From positions 17,988 through 81,987 of the forward strand of contig CAICTM010000276.1 in assembly GCA_903772945.1 (NCBI GenBank): 64,000 nt of DNA, given 5' to 3'. Shown here in pieces: positions 49,990 to 60,340 of this stretch (its first letter is position 1; every line of letters begins with the position of its first letter). The translations under genes and the position numbers were made by a program. The notes beneath the pieces were generated by a model, which did not search any database, had not been told where the DNA came from, and saw only the letters and a program-made list of their open reading frames with translations. The DNA is from Seminavis robusta (taxonomy: Eukaryota > Bacillariophyta > Bacillariophyceae > Naviculales > Naviculaceae).

Positions 49990-51531
49990 TTATTGCCCCA
50001 CCATGGCGCTTTTATCGTCTTCGTTTACCATGACATCATTGCCTTTCGCCATGGCATTTATCCCTGAGGATTGCTGGGTGGATTCTGCATCATAGGAACT
50101 GCAGGAACCATGGTACCGTTCGGACCCACGACATACGTTTGTTGTTGTTGCGGCGTCCTTGCAAATTGGTGGCAAGATGGGTTGTTGTTGCATCTGTGGC
50201 ACAATGATCTGTGGGCCGACTTGTTGGGCTGAATATTGTTGATGAAGATATGTCTGAGCAAATCCCAATCCCATCATGGCCGGATTGAAACCCATCATCG
50301 GGTATTGCATCATCATCGGCATCTGTTGGGGACCGCCATCGCCATCTGTTGTTGTGGACCGCATCGCCATCTGTGTTGTGGGACGGTCATTGGCATCTGC
50401 TGTGGGACAGCCATTGCCATCTGCTGCTGTGGTTGCGGCTGTTGGACCGTCATCATCTGTCCGCTGGCGAAACTCGCCTGACTTCCAGCCAAACTCGCAA
50501 CCCCGCCGCCAACTACCGATCCAGTCATTCCACCCCCAACCGCCGATCCAGCAACACTGCCACTCCACCACCACCAAAACTAGCCACGGCTGCCACCGAT
50601 CCAGTGGCATCTCGCCGAGCCAACTCCGCCAAAAGCTCATCTCGCACATCTTGCTTGGTCCTTTGCTCCCTTCGGTCAACGGGTCGCACCTCTCTCGGTT
50701 GGAAACATCTCGAGAATTTCTCTCCCATCGCGACCTTGCCTTCTTCTTCTTCTTTCCTTTGCGGCAGTCTGTTCCTCGCTCTGGCAGCGTGCTTTGTCCG
50801 TCATCCTCATCTTGCATCAAGTCATCTCCACGCAAGCCTGATAGCTTTGAACAGACCTCAACTGTCAAAGCGAGCATAAAGGAAGTTGACTCTTCTCGCA
50901 CTTGTTGTCGGGCCATCTTCAATCGAGTCTTGAGATCGACACGAGCTGCATGGAGTTTTTTGATTCCGTACGCTCGCCAACCATTATTGGAAATGTCTTC
51001 CCAATTGGTCAAGCCACCCATCTTCGCTAGTTCCTTGTAACCCATTCAGTTGTGGTAGCCAAGATTCTTCTTTGTGTCTCCGTGCTTCGCGGGACAAAAC
51101 CAAACATCACGTTTCGCCTTGGTGGTACTCCTTTCGCTGTTTTGCGGTGGCAATCTTGGCAAAGAACTTGACCGCGTTGGATGACACTTTCCCTTGAAAA
51201 ACGGATGACCTTGACCGACAGAGTTCTCATGCGGATTCTCCATACACTCAATGCAGCGATCATCTTTGTTCAACGCCGATGGATTCACGAGATTTAGTCG
51301 GTTGGTCTTTCTTCCGGGAGAACGAATCTTCATACTCATTGCCGCTAGCTCTCCAAGTCTTCGATCATAAACACCTCCATATGTTTCGTTCAAGGCCATC
51401 TCCTTGCCTCCACGAAAAGGAAAAAGCGACCAAGCACATAGAGCAAAACGTACAGGAGATGCTGCGATTCGTCCAGGTTGGAGTCTTCCGTCAGAATCGC
51501 CTCCCGAATCTTGCATCCGCATCCCAGTCAA
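49990..51531 (-). pseudogene. Tyrosine-recombinase-like transposable element gene, interrupted by TGA
   Basis: One minus-strand frame runs from 51531 to 49990 with a single internal stop (TGA at 51048-51046) directly before MGYKELAKMGGLTNWEDISN. The segment after the stop, NNGWRAYGIKKLHAARVDLK, resembles the HxxR region of tyrosine recombinases of the Crypton/DIRS type (R kept, His replaced), with KMARQQV in place of the usual ARH. Upstream are Cys/His-containing stretches (CIECMENPHENS, GHPFFKGKCHP). Downstream the frame is Met/Gln-rich low complexity with a Trp-rich part. Family resemblance is weak and from memory; a different mobile or diatom-specific gene is possible. The TGA and divergent catalytic residues argue it is inactive. 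Confidence 0.5.
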
Positions 51532-52471
51532 TCGCTGAGTTTATAATTCTTGACTCCGAACTGGATCCTCTTCCGAATCAGTACCACTTGGTGATCATGA
51601 ACCGTGAACTGTCCCTTCTCATTGAAATCTTCTTTGTACTTGTATTGGATCCGCGAGCTTGAAGAAGAAGAACAAGACTTGATGTATACGAAGACAGTTG
51701 GTGCAAGTGGTTTGCCCTTGTTTGTCCACTCAAGCATAACCATTTCATTCGCACAACACGAGACAATGATTGAGAATTGTGCTTGTCAATGTTCTTTTCT
51801 CCACTCAAGATGTTGAAGAAGGCGTAATCCATCTTCTTTCCATCGCATAATTAGCCGGTTCTTGCTTCAAAGATTCGCCAATATGTCACCTCCATTTTCC
51901 TTGATGGTTTTGAAGAACCGATTCACACACCGGGTAATTTTTGCAGCATGTTCCTTGGAACTTTCCCTTTTCTTTAGCTTCATCCAACAGCTTGATCATC
52001 TTCAGTCATTCCATGGATCATATTTTTCCAGCTTCCAAGGCACCAGCAATGGCAGCGGCGGTGAGTGGAGTTGGCTGCTCCTCTTGTGGAGTTCTTGTGT
52101 TGGCTCATCTTCCTCTTGGTTGAGTCTGTTTCCTGATTTCTCAATTTTCCAAGGAGACTCTGCAGGTCGTTGTTATTTGAGGATTCCTTCATTCCATTTC
52201 CACCAAAGTCAATGGTACATTCGAGCATGGATTGAAGACGTTTGGATCTGCTGGAGTAGGAGAATGAGGATTGGCAAAGTCAAGAGTGTCGCCGCACGGT
52301 TCTTGTGTCAAAGGGTGAGGAGCTGAGGCGAAGCCAAGGAGCGTTGCCGCGGCAAGTTCCCTGAGTCAAAGGAGAGCCACGTTCTTCCGGTTGATCTTCC
52401 TCTTCCTCGTCATCGTCACTACTGGGAGGAGATGTCTGTACAGGGAAGACGAACTCTCCAATCATCGGCAT
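51532..52471 (-). pseudogene. Probable upstream part of the same decayed element
   Basis: Short minus-strand coding-like pieces continue in shifting frames: SRIQYKYKEDFNEKGQFTVH and DHQVVLIRKRIQFGVKNYK (about 51680-51531), and an acidic N-terminal-like piece at 52471-52280 starting MPMIGEFVFPVQTSPP with DDDEEEEDQPEERG. No single frame links them. They have the same orientation as the recombinase-like frame and lie directly 5' of it. Introns cannot be excluded. Confidence 0.35.
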
Positions 52472-53483
52472 CTTGTCAATCTCACGTAGATCCAGTATGA
52501 GTCCTACAGGAGTAAATCTTTCGAGTGAATGACTGCTACTGAAATGGAGATGGCTTCTGCTCCTGTGTCGATTGCCAAATGATGGGCTATTGTTAGTTTC
52601 TTCAATGGAGCAGTTGGGAGTTACAACAGTCTAATGTTCAGTCTAACAGCTTATCTCTCGGATTATCACTGTACAGATTACGCACAAATGACGGCCCTCT
52701 TCATTGCCAGCCTCGGATCTCGTCTGCGAGTCTCGGCGCTTTTCCAGGCCTTCGGCCTTCCTTTCGCGCCTCGCCTCTTGCCTCGTCCTCGTCTTGAGAT
52801 CTCCGGCCTGCGCGCTACTGTACGCGCCACTCGGCTTCGCCTCGGAATTGCGCGTCCATAGCGCGCGGTCGTCGATCTCCAATTCACCGGACCGTTTTTC
52901 TACATAATGTTATAATAGTCTCCCAATACTACTCCAAACTCCACACTCCCATCTCCCATTGAAGCATTGGAGCATTGAAGATTGAAGAGCAAACCACCAT
53001 CCATTAAAAAGCTTACTCGAGTACTAGTCATTATTTGAATTATGTCTCTATTTGATTCGACTACAGTAAATCCTTCTAAGATTGGCTTCTATTAGACAAA
53101 TAAATACTCCAGAGTAATGGGCAAATAGATATTAATAATGAGACAAATTTAATAATGACTGAGTCCGAGGTAAAGAACAAAGCTATTTTAAACTATTAAC
53201 AAGTCTTTTACGACTTCACGACCAGACGACCAGGAAGCACTTGGATGGCAGATGAGAGACCAACATTAAAACAGCTGACCAACCGTGCTCAAGCAGCAAC
53301 AGCTGTGTAGGAATTGAGCGGTACGGTCGTAAAACCATTTTGTTTGTCGATGATGTTTTGGGTATCTCCATAGGCTCATTAAATCAAAGAAGATCATTAA
53401 CCTTCAGTGGCCAAGCCAATACCGCCTCTCTACCGTAGCAAGCCAGAAGATACCAACCTCTGCTCATAATATACCATCGCACC
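52472..53483. other. Intergenic with a GC-rich patch
   Basis: No supported gene. 52700-52870 is clearly GC-richer than its AT-rich flanks (52880-53220), with CCTCG/GCCTTCGGCC words, including the inverted pair AGGCC/GGCCT around 52747-52760. A long frame crosses it on both strands, probably because stops are rare in GC-rich DNA. Confidence 0.5.
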
Positions 53484-55235
53484 ATGGGACGCATCACTAT
53501 TTTTACGGCAACCCACTGCTTGTTCAGTCTGCAAGTCAAGCATGAGCTGACAAAGCGAAATCTTCCTTTCAGTGAGGTTAACTTGACCGAGTATCCCGAG
53601 AAGAGATCAGACGTCTTTATGCTCACCAGACGCATGACAACTCCCCAAGTCTTCTTCAACACTCGGTATATTGGAGGGTGTGACGCCACACTGCAGCTGC
53701 TGGACGAGTGGGACCATGACACCCGCCATGCAAGTCCTCTTAAAAAGTACAAATCTCAGATTGCACGGTTTCCAGATCCATCCAACCCTCACTTGGCATT
53801 GCCCGAATCTCAATCGATGGAAGAGACTTCCAGCTCAGAGTCTTCGTCCTTGGCTGCTCTACCCCTCGATTCTCCATCCGTAACCCTGGAGTTGCCCGAT
53901 GGAACAGCCAGAACATATACCGTTTCCGATCTCATCGAGGAGCTTTCCGAGGTTCTACCTCTGGGTACGTTGTCTTATCATTTGACCAGTTACAAGAACA
54001 GCGTGACTGGTACTGCAGCCGTGGCTGCCTTGATGAAGCACTTCCAAACAGAGACCAGGGAAGAGGCAGAGGACATCGGCAAGCAACTCGGCCAACACAA
54101 CATTATCCATCATGTTTGCTTCGAGCACAGATTTCAAGACACAAAAGCCTACTTTTATAGGCTCCAGGCGCACCAAACGCCGCACATCCTCAATTCCTTG
54201 TATTTGGTCAGCGATGAAGAAATGCATTGGGACAATGCACGAGCAGAGGCTCTCGTGGAACGTCTCGAGGTGCTCGTGGGGCGACTAGAACGAGAATGCT
54301 ACGCTCTGGAGGATGGAGGCGGGATCCGGTATAGCGAAGGTATCAAACAAAAGAGCCTGTTTCGAGAACTGGAGGAGGGCATCTGTCTTTTTCAAGCAGT
54401 TGAATTCGACACCATGAAGCCCAAGGAACTATTGGCGTGGGGCTTGAATGTATACAACATCATGCTCAAGATCGCCCTTTTCAAGCGTGGCATTCCAAAG
54501 AAAGAATCTACACAGCAAATTTTTCTTCGCGAAATCCAATTCAATGTGGGGGGCAAACTCTACAGCTTTATCGACTGGTTGAGCGTGATTTCCGCAGGGA
54601 AAGTTGGGGGCGACCAGCCCGTCTCCGCTCGTCGTAAATCAGTCGACCCTGCAACAATCAAAAACAACAGGAAAATGTTCCCAAAGAGGACCAAGTCATT
54701 TGATGGTGGCAGCAGTCCACTTCGACGCTCCAGTAGGATGAGCACGAGATCACCAGATCTGGCTTCTCCGGCGGACTACCGTGTGTACTTTGCCACACAC
54801 TTGATCTGGGCCCGTTCATCTGCCATGCCACACTTTACAGCACAGAACTTGGACAAGGAACTGACAATCGCGGCACTGGCATTCTGTGCAGAAGACTCCA
54901 ATGTCAAAGTAGATACCGCCAAAGGAGAACTGAGTGTATCCAATGTGTTTTCCTGGTACCGAAAAGATTTCTGCACCAGCTCCAGTACCTTTACCTCCGA
55001 AATATCGGACAGTCTCACGGCTAGTGCAAGTTCCTGTGACAGGGATCTGACGAGCATATTGTTTAGCCTTTTGGAGAGCCCCAAGAAGTTGCAACTTCAA
55101 CAGCTGCTGTATTCTGGATCCAAAACAAAGCTGAAGATCAGCTTCCACGCCGATGACTGGACCATCAATGCTCTTGGGAAGGATTACGTGACTTTCCAAG
55201 CCTCTTCCATCGATGGCAATTGTTCCAGAATCTAG
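53484..55235 (+). CDS. Glutaredoxin-DEP-DUF547 multidomain protein
   Basis: 583 residues, single exon. Residues 1-77 form a glutaredoxin-like domain: ITIFTATHCLFSLQVKHEL with CxxS (C12, S15), TTPQVFFNTRYIGGCD with the cis-Pro (P54) and the GGCD glutathione-site motif. Residues about 145-235 resemble a DEP domain (GTLSYHLTSYKNSVTGTAAV, HHVCFEHRFQDTKAYFYRL). From about 315 onward is DUF547: LLAWGLNVYNIMLKIALFK, FNVGGKLYSFIDWLSVI, YRVYFATHLIWARSSAMPHF and SVSNVFSWYRKDF. DUF547 is a papain-like/transglutaminase-type fold of unknown activity. DEP domains often bind membranes or G-protein partners, so a redox-linked signalling role is inference. A CxxS centre suggests monothiol-type chemistry. ATG 53484 directly begins the glutaredoxin fold, supporting the start. 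Confidence 0.88.
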   Translation: MGRITIFTATHCLFSLQVKHELTKRNLPFSEVNLTEYPEKRSDVFMLTRRMTTPQVFFNTRYIGGCDATLQLLDEWDHDTRHASPLKKYKSQIARFPDPSNPHLALPESQSMEETSSSESSSLAALPLDSPSVTLELPDGTARTYTVSDLIEELSEVLPLGTLSYHLTSYKNSVTGTAAVAALMKHFQTETREEAEDIGKQLGQHNIIHHVCFEHRFQDTKAYFYRLQAHQTPHILNSLYLVSDEEMHWDNARAEALVERLEVLVGRLERECYALEDGGGIRYSEGIKQKSLFRELEEGICLFQAVEFDTMKPKELLAWGLNVYNIMLKIALFKRGIPKKESTQQIFLREIQFNVGGKLYSFIDWLSVISAGKVGGDQPVSARRKSVDPATIKNNRKMFPKRTKSFDGGSSPLRRSSRMSTRSPDLASPADYRVYFATHLIWARSSAMPHFTAQNLDKELTIAALAFCAEDSNVKVDTAKGELSVSNVFSWYRKDFCTSSSTFTSEISDSLTASASSCDRDLTSILFSLLESPKKLQLQQLLYSGSKTKLKISFHADDWTINALGKDYVTFQASSIDGNCSRI

Positions 55236-56713
55236 AAAGCAGCTCAACTCGTCGATCGAAAGTGGCGCGTTGCCCAGTCACATTGACATTCCCTTCTAGC
55301 AAAAAGTAATTCTTAGATCTTTATGAGGACAAATACCGCAATGGAGGACCTTCGTAGCTCTCGCATTGGTTTACTTGACCGGATGGATGGTGGCTATTTG
55401 AACAAAGAATCGAAGGGTGACTCGACTCAGCCAGTCGGCTCTGAAGGTCGATGGACCTCTCAACTCGGTTGGATGTTTGCGGTGTGGCGTAGAAGCTGCC
55501 TGGAGCCCCATGTAGTGAAGGTTGCCGTATTGACGTACTGAGTAGGCCCTAGAGAGCTGCAAGGCCAGATCTAGATTCTAGATAATGCGCTGGCTGTCAT
55601 GAATATTGTTCTTCACCGATTGCCGTTGCGAGATTGTAACCATGTCAAATCTCAAGTGACATTGACTCATGATGTCGACTTGCACTCGACTCAGGCCAAC
55701 TCACAACTTCACTCCAACAGGGACGGGTGACGGAAAGTAACGAACTTCACAAAATGATGTTCGCTTGAGTTCAGCTGAATGTCAAATTGTTTCTGCTAAT
55801 AGGCTCCCAAGTCCAAAGACCACACATCATGCTTACTAGCTAGCTAGACTGGTACCTACGTGCTGTTGGTTGGCCTCTCACCACTGTAAAGGCGGCCTTC
55901 ACTTTCGACGCTTGCCAGGATTGGCCACCAAGCCACCCAGCCAGTTTCAATCTTGAAGGGCGGTCTCTGCACCCTGTTGGTGGCGTAAATTTTTGTGCAG
56001 CACCTCCACGCAAATTGGCTTGGACGCTGGGGAGCTATGGGGTAATTGGTACCGTATGACTTGGAACTTGCAATTTGGAACAGAAAGGATCTCTGGCTTA
56101 CGGTACCGGTAGGATCACTGGCTTTGACTCCCTGCTCCATGGAACCTGGAATACTGTACTGGCTTCTTAATTGTGTAGAAGACTGTGCTCCCAGGAACAG
56201 AAGCAGTGATCCAAGGGGTCAAAGCCAGCATTCATTATTTATTAAATTTTCTGTTCTGCCTTCAAGTTTACCAGACATACCGGTACGAGTACCCGTTCTG
56301 CCGTGGATCAGCGATTCAAAGTCTTTTTTACAGTGAGGGGAAGAAGTAAGAAGTAAGTGACGAACGAATCAGAACATCAGAACAGCTCAAACGAAAGCTT
56401 CCGAAGTGCAGGAGACCACCAAACCCAAGACTGATTTTCTTTTCCAGCTCTTTTCCTCAGAGCAAACTTGAATATTGGTGCTAAGACACCAAGTAGTTTC
56501 AGTTGATGTCGAGTGACAAGCTGGTTAGCCAGCCAGCCACATGTTGTTGCTCGTTGAAGTAATACCAGTACCACTTCATCCAGGACAAGATTGCTTCGTC
56601 GACACTAGCTAGCTACCGGTAGTAATGGAGCCGAAGGAACGCGAATGATGGGCTGTCTGCCTCTCCGGCTTTCGTTGCGGCAAAAACCACAATCAGTGAA
56701 CTCATAATTTGCA
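55236..56713. other. Intergenic, no supported gene
   Basis: About 1.5 kb. A CTAGCTAGCTAG run lies at 55838-55849, TACCGGTA motifs near 56102-56110, and CTAGCTAGCTACCGGTAG at 56606-56623, joining both repeat types. A 72-codon frame at 55323-55541 has no supporting signal. Confidence 0.5.
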
Positions 56714-57334
56714 ATGATCGCAATCGAAAAGAGTCAACCAGCCTGCATAATGAGCATGCATTATACCATGAAACACATTGATCTGGCCTTCACCCCTGGC
56801 ACCATTGCTCTTCCTCCAAGGCTCCCTCATAGGCAGAGGTCCGTCACAACAGATGAACAGACTGCAGAAGTTGAAGTTTTCTACCCCACAACGATGGTCA
56901 AGAAGAACGGCACTTCATCTAGGAACCCTTCATCCGCCTCATCCTCTCCAAGGCAGCCCCTTCGACGTGGGTCCATGGCAGGAAGATCCGATTCAGTGCC
57001 TCCTCGCATTCCCGCTCGGCGTGGCTCAACAGCGATGAATTCCTTCGCAGATGACACAGAAGAAGAAAACCCATTCCCTCTTGGTGCCATCCATCTGCCT
57101 TCCAGTGCTGCAGTGCCGCCTACTTTAGCTCGAGCCTGCACTCTCCCCTTTTCTGCCCAATACATTCGGCGCGAGGATCTCCAGAGGACCCCAAGCGACG
57201 TCGACTTCAAGCGCCTGAGATCATTGGTTCGTCCTCCGATACTTCCAAGCCGACAGGTGTCTGTCGACGCTTCTCCAAAGAAAGCAACAGAGGGCGCGAG
57301 ATCGAGGTTGCTGCCAACGCTCCCAAAGTTGTAG
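56714..57334 (+). CDS. Ser/Pro/Arg-rich protein of unknown function
   Basis: 206 codons, ATG-started, ending RSRLLPTLPKL. The protein has two RRGS sites (QPLRRGSMAGRSDS, IPARRGSTAMNS), Pro-rich linkers, and the moderately ordered segment FSAQYIRREDLQRTPSDVDF followed by KRLRSLVRPP. No domain recognised. The RRxS sites suggest phosphorylation by a basophilic kinase. A later start at 56753 (MSMHYTMKHID) or 56894 (MVKKNGTSS) is possible. Confidence 0.5.
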   Translation: MIAIEKSQPACIMSMHYTMKHIDLAFTPGTIALPPRLPHRQRSVTTDEQTAEVEVFYPTTMVKKNGTSSRNPSSASSSPRQPLRRGSMAGRSDSVPPRIPARRGSTAMNSFADDTEEENPFPLGAIHLPSSAAVPPTLARACTLPFSAQYIRREDLQRTPSDVDFKRLRSLVRPPILPSRQVSVDASPKKATEGARSRLLPTLPKL

Positions 57335-57927
57335 TGGTGAATTCAACGCAATCGAATGCTCCGTACAAACGAGGGCAAATTGATAGAACAACGGTAAACG
57401 GATTTAGAACATAATAATGATATTTGATTGAAAACTACTCCTACCTAGCCAGGCAAAAGCTCAGTCAATGGCGCTGCGGTACCTTTTACTCCTCACAGAA
57501 CCGACCGAATGAACAAGATACCTCAGTTGAAAAAAGAGCTTGCTTTGACGACGTGAAAATGTACGCATGGGCAAGAGCGTACCGTTCCTTGCTCACGACG
57601 ATCTAAAATACAAGCGGAGTGAACAGAATCAGCCAGACAGCTCTACGATGATGTAGCTAGTCGAGCTCTAGGGGCAACGCGTCTTGAAAGCTGGAGTCCA
57701 CTGTCCCCGAGAACTCGTACCGGTACGGTAGCCATGCACCAAATGGTCGAAAAATATAGCAGCGCCTTAGAAGCTGCAATTCCCTTGGGAATCTTAATCT
57801 ACGGTAGGAAGAAGGACAGCTGAAGGCCATAAGCACTTACTTGCTAAGAGAGACTTGGTTCTATTGACACACTCGCAGTCAATGTGCTTTATATTGGATA
57901 ATCCCAAGTCTTCTGTCTGACGTGTTA
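57335..57927. other. Intergenic between convergent genes
   Basis: No gene seen. A GTACCGGTACGGTA motif lies at about 57717-57730. Confidence 0.5.
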
Positions 57928-58578
57928 TTAAGAACTTCCAAAGTCGCAGACAATGCAAACCTGGCTGGGTGAAACGCTCTTCAACGGAGTGGTGGGGTCG
58001 GGAGTAGTTTCCTCATTGGCAATTGGCTTCCACTCTCGGCCATTGTAAACGCAAACAGTCTCTACATGTGCGGGGTGGATAAGGGTATCACTGCGTTTAT
58101 CATAGAACATGTCGTCCTCTTCGCAGCACTCTCGCCAATTGCAGCCATCGAAGGAGAATTCAGCTTCGTTCCGCAACGCATTCTCACGAATCTCTTTTAG
58201 ACTGGACCATAACTCCCGTCGAGTGCTTGGAGAGTATTCATGTCGAGAGGGGATACGCTTCACGGTGACATTGGATCGGAATTGGACGCTACACGCTTCG
58301 TCTTGTGTCATCGGCGTCATTGTTTCGGGATGCAGAGCCCAAGAGGTGCTCCGGGTTCTCAGGCAGGAGGGAAGCGGCTGGGTATCCATATCTTCATTGC
58401 GGAGCCTGGCAACCTCGCTGCTGAGAATCTCAGATCTCTTCAAAATCAAAGGCTTTATTTGCGAAAGGTCAAAACGGAGTTGTTTCCCTCCATTCCGGTC
58501 GGCATTGGCAGCAGCTGAGGCCAAGGGGCGTTTGGTGACCATGGGGAAAAGTTTGAGATGGTATTTTAAGCGAAACAA
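57928..58578 (-). CDS. Diatom-type protein with VxFxxxVxVKxxP and HPAH motifs, function unknown
   Basis: 216 residues from ATG 58578; ATG 58542 (MVTKRPLASAAA) is an alternative start. The recognisable core reads SVQFRSNVTVKRIPSRHEYS, RELWSSLKEIRENALRNEAE, FSFDGCNWRECCEEDDMFYD and DTLIHPAHVE. The ordered layout (strand, Trp helix, WR segment, acidic turn, HPAH) recalls a protein group I have seen associated with diatoms; this is memory, and no function is known to me. The DWRxxxEED and HPAH elements could coordinate a metal, but that is speculation. It lies alone, convergent with the gene at 56714-57334. Confidence 0.68.
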   Translation of the reverse strand: MFRLKYHLKLFPMVTKRPLASAAANADRNGGKQLRFDLSQIKPLILKRSEILSSEVARLRNEDMDTQPLPSCLRTRSTSWALHPETMTPMTQDEACSVQFRSNVTVKRIPSRHEYSPSTRRELWSSLKEIRENALRNEAEFSFDGCNWRECCEEDDMFYDKRSDTLIHPAHVETVCVYNGREWKPIANEETTPDPTTPLKSVSPSQVCIVCDFGSS

Positions 58579-59288
58579 GGAGAATAACTAACACAACTAG
58601 ACAGCTAACCGTTCAATTGTGAGCGCCTGGTTTTATGCACGCATCTAGTCGGTATGCCAAAAAACGGAGACGTCGTCTACAAGAATGCGGGCTCTTCTTG
58701 GCGAGGATGGAAAATTTTCGGGCCTCCAATGCACCCAACGCATCAGCGAATGGATTGGGACAAATTGTGAAGGGATGAGCCTCATCACACTTTTATGACG
58801 TCACGCTCTGCGAGAGATCGTGGCAATGACGGGAGTAATAAGCCAACAGGAGCTGCAAAACATCCGGACAGCCTCATGAAGAATGGAAAGTCTGCCTCGA
58901 CTGGACTCCACGCCACTCAAGCGTCCGCACACTACCTGGTACTGGTACCTGCTGGCAGTTCACTGTGGTACTAGTAGGACTATCTGTAAAGGACTTGGTA
59001 CACCTCATTGTGCAGTGTCAGAACAATAGTGCTAGCTAGAGTTGGGTAATTTTGTGCTATCAGCTAGTGCACCAACCCAGAGCTGTTGGAACCCAAATAC
59101 TGAACAGAGCCCCCAAAACTGCCTTTGCGCTCTTCCCTTGTTGGCTGCTGCAGAGCAATGAGTTCCAGCACAAACACAGAAAATTCCATGCACACAGAAT
59201 AACCCAAAATCCGAAAATGATCTAAGATAAGGTATTGCAATAATTGGATGTTTGCTCTGAGGATACGGTAGGAATGAAACTTCTTGCA
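58579..59288. other. Intergenic
   Basis: No gene seen in about 0.7 kb between two minus-strand genes. It contains the promoter of the gene starting at 58578 and the 3' region of the AlkB-like gene. Confidence 0.5.
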
Positions 59289-59969
59289 TCAAGCATTCTG
59301 GTTGGTACCAGTAGCTGTCTCAGCATTCCTGTCATCATATTCCTTGACCCTACATTGCACTCCAAATCGATGATGTCGCAACGTTTCAAACGCCTGGGCC
59401 AATTCTTCAGGACAGGATCCGATGCGGATGTTCTGGACGCCATGAAGGATCGCGGCTTGCGTGGAAGCATCGAAGCAAAAGACATCGCCACTGTGGAACT
59501 CAAAGACGTGTTTGTCTGTCATTTCCGGTCCTTTCACGATGAAATTTGCCGAGCACCCAAGACTCAACAAGTAAACCCAGCTGCAGCAATGATCTATATG
59601 CGCGGGAAAAGATCCGTCTGGTGCCGGGTATCGAATGGCGCCCACTGCCACTCGTTGGAACTTGTCCAATGATGGATGGCCACTCGAAAGGTTCCGACTG
59701 AGAGTCTCATTCACTTTCCGGATCATCTGGTTGTAAACGGAGTCGTCGTCGGGTCCGTAGTGAAGCGTCGATTTGTGGTTGTCATAGATGATTGTTTTCG
59801 GCGACGGGTACAGAGCTTTGGTGGAATTGTCTGTGTTTTTGGATTGTTCCATAAGATCCTCAAACAACCTTTTTTGTTCAGTTACATCGAGCGCTTGTCG
59901 GATCAAGTAGCAAGTCCGATCGACGATCGTGGTGCATATCTGGTCGTCCTTTGTGCACCTCGATGCCAT
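59289..59969 (-). CDS. AlkB-like 2-oxoglutarate/Fe(II) dioxygenase
   Basis: 226 residues from ATG 59969, close to the usual length of AlkB. The Fe(II) facial triad is visible: FPAHIDHCC (H124, D126) and AILHGVQNI (H176). The 2-oxoglutarate-binding R-x5-R signature of AlkB enzymes is RHHRFGVQCR (R201, R207). Between them, WVYLLSLGCSANFIVKG and FEFHSGDVFCFDAST fit the jelly-roll strands and the SGDV turn of the family. These enzymes demethylate alkylated DNA, RNA or proteins by oxidative dealkylation; which substrate applies here is not evident. The frame is open 46 codons further upstream (ATG 60107), but that part crosses TACCGGTA repeats and looks like leader. No targeting signal is obvious. 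Confidence 0.88.
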   Translation of the reverse strand: MASRCTKDDQICTTIVDRTCYLIRQALDVTEQKRLFEDLMEQSKNTDNSTKALYPSPKTIIYDNHKSTLHYGPDDDSVYNQMIRKVNETLSRNLSSGHPSLDKFQRVAVGAIRYPAPDGSFPAHIDHCCSWVYLLSLGCSANFIVKGPEMTDKHVFEFHSGDVFCFDASTQAAILHGVQNIRIGSCPEELAQAFETLRHHRFGVQCRVKEYDDRNAETATGTNQNA

Positions 59970-60340
59970 CCTACATGAACACAACACAACACAATGACTA
60001 CTAGTACGAGTTGTACCGGTACCATACCATGACACGACACCACCGTCCTCGATCACTAATAAGCCCGCAAGAGCTGCAAACAGCCTCTCACACAGTCGCA
60101 AGATCAATACGGTATTTTAATACCGTACGGTACTGTACAGCGTAACGCACCCGGTAGCCTCGATGAGTAGAGTCTTGATTGATCATTCTAAAAATGAATT
60201 CATAAGATAGAACGAACATATGAATGTTTGTTTACTCTGTGCCATTGCTTTGTATAGCTGCATAGCTAGCCTTGCTTCATAGTGCTGCCTGAGTGGGTGG
60301 GGAAACCGATTAATGCAAATCAATATTTATGGTCAGCTAG
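59970..60340. other. Intergenic
   Basis: 5' region of the AlkB-like gene and 3' end of the Sec10-like gene. TACCGGTACC at about 60014-60023, TACCGTACGGTA at 60121-60132. No gene seen. Confidence 0.5.

Noticed and set aside
52643-52882. Minus-strand frame in the 52.7-kb GC-rich patch
   Set aside because: Highly charged repeats on both strands, no domain; composition effect.
59244-59672. 142-codon plus-strand frame opposite the AlkB-like gene
   Set aside because: Antisense shadow; the minus strand carries the full AlkB residue set.
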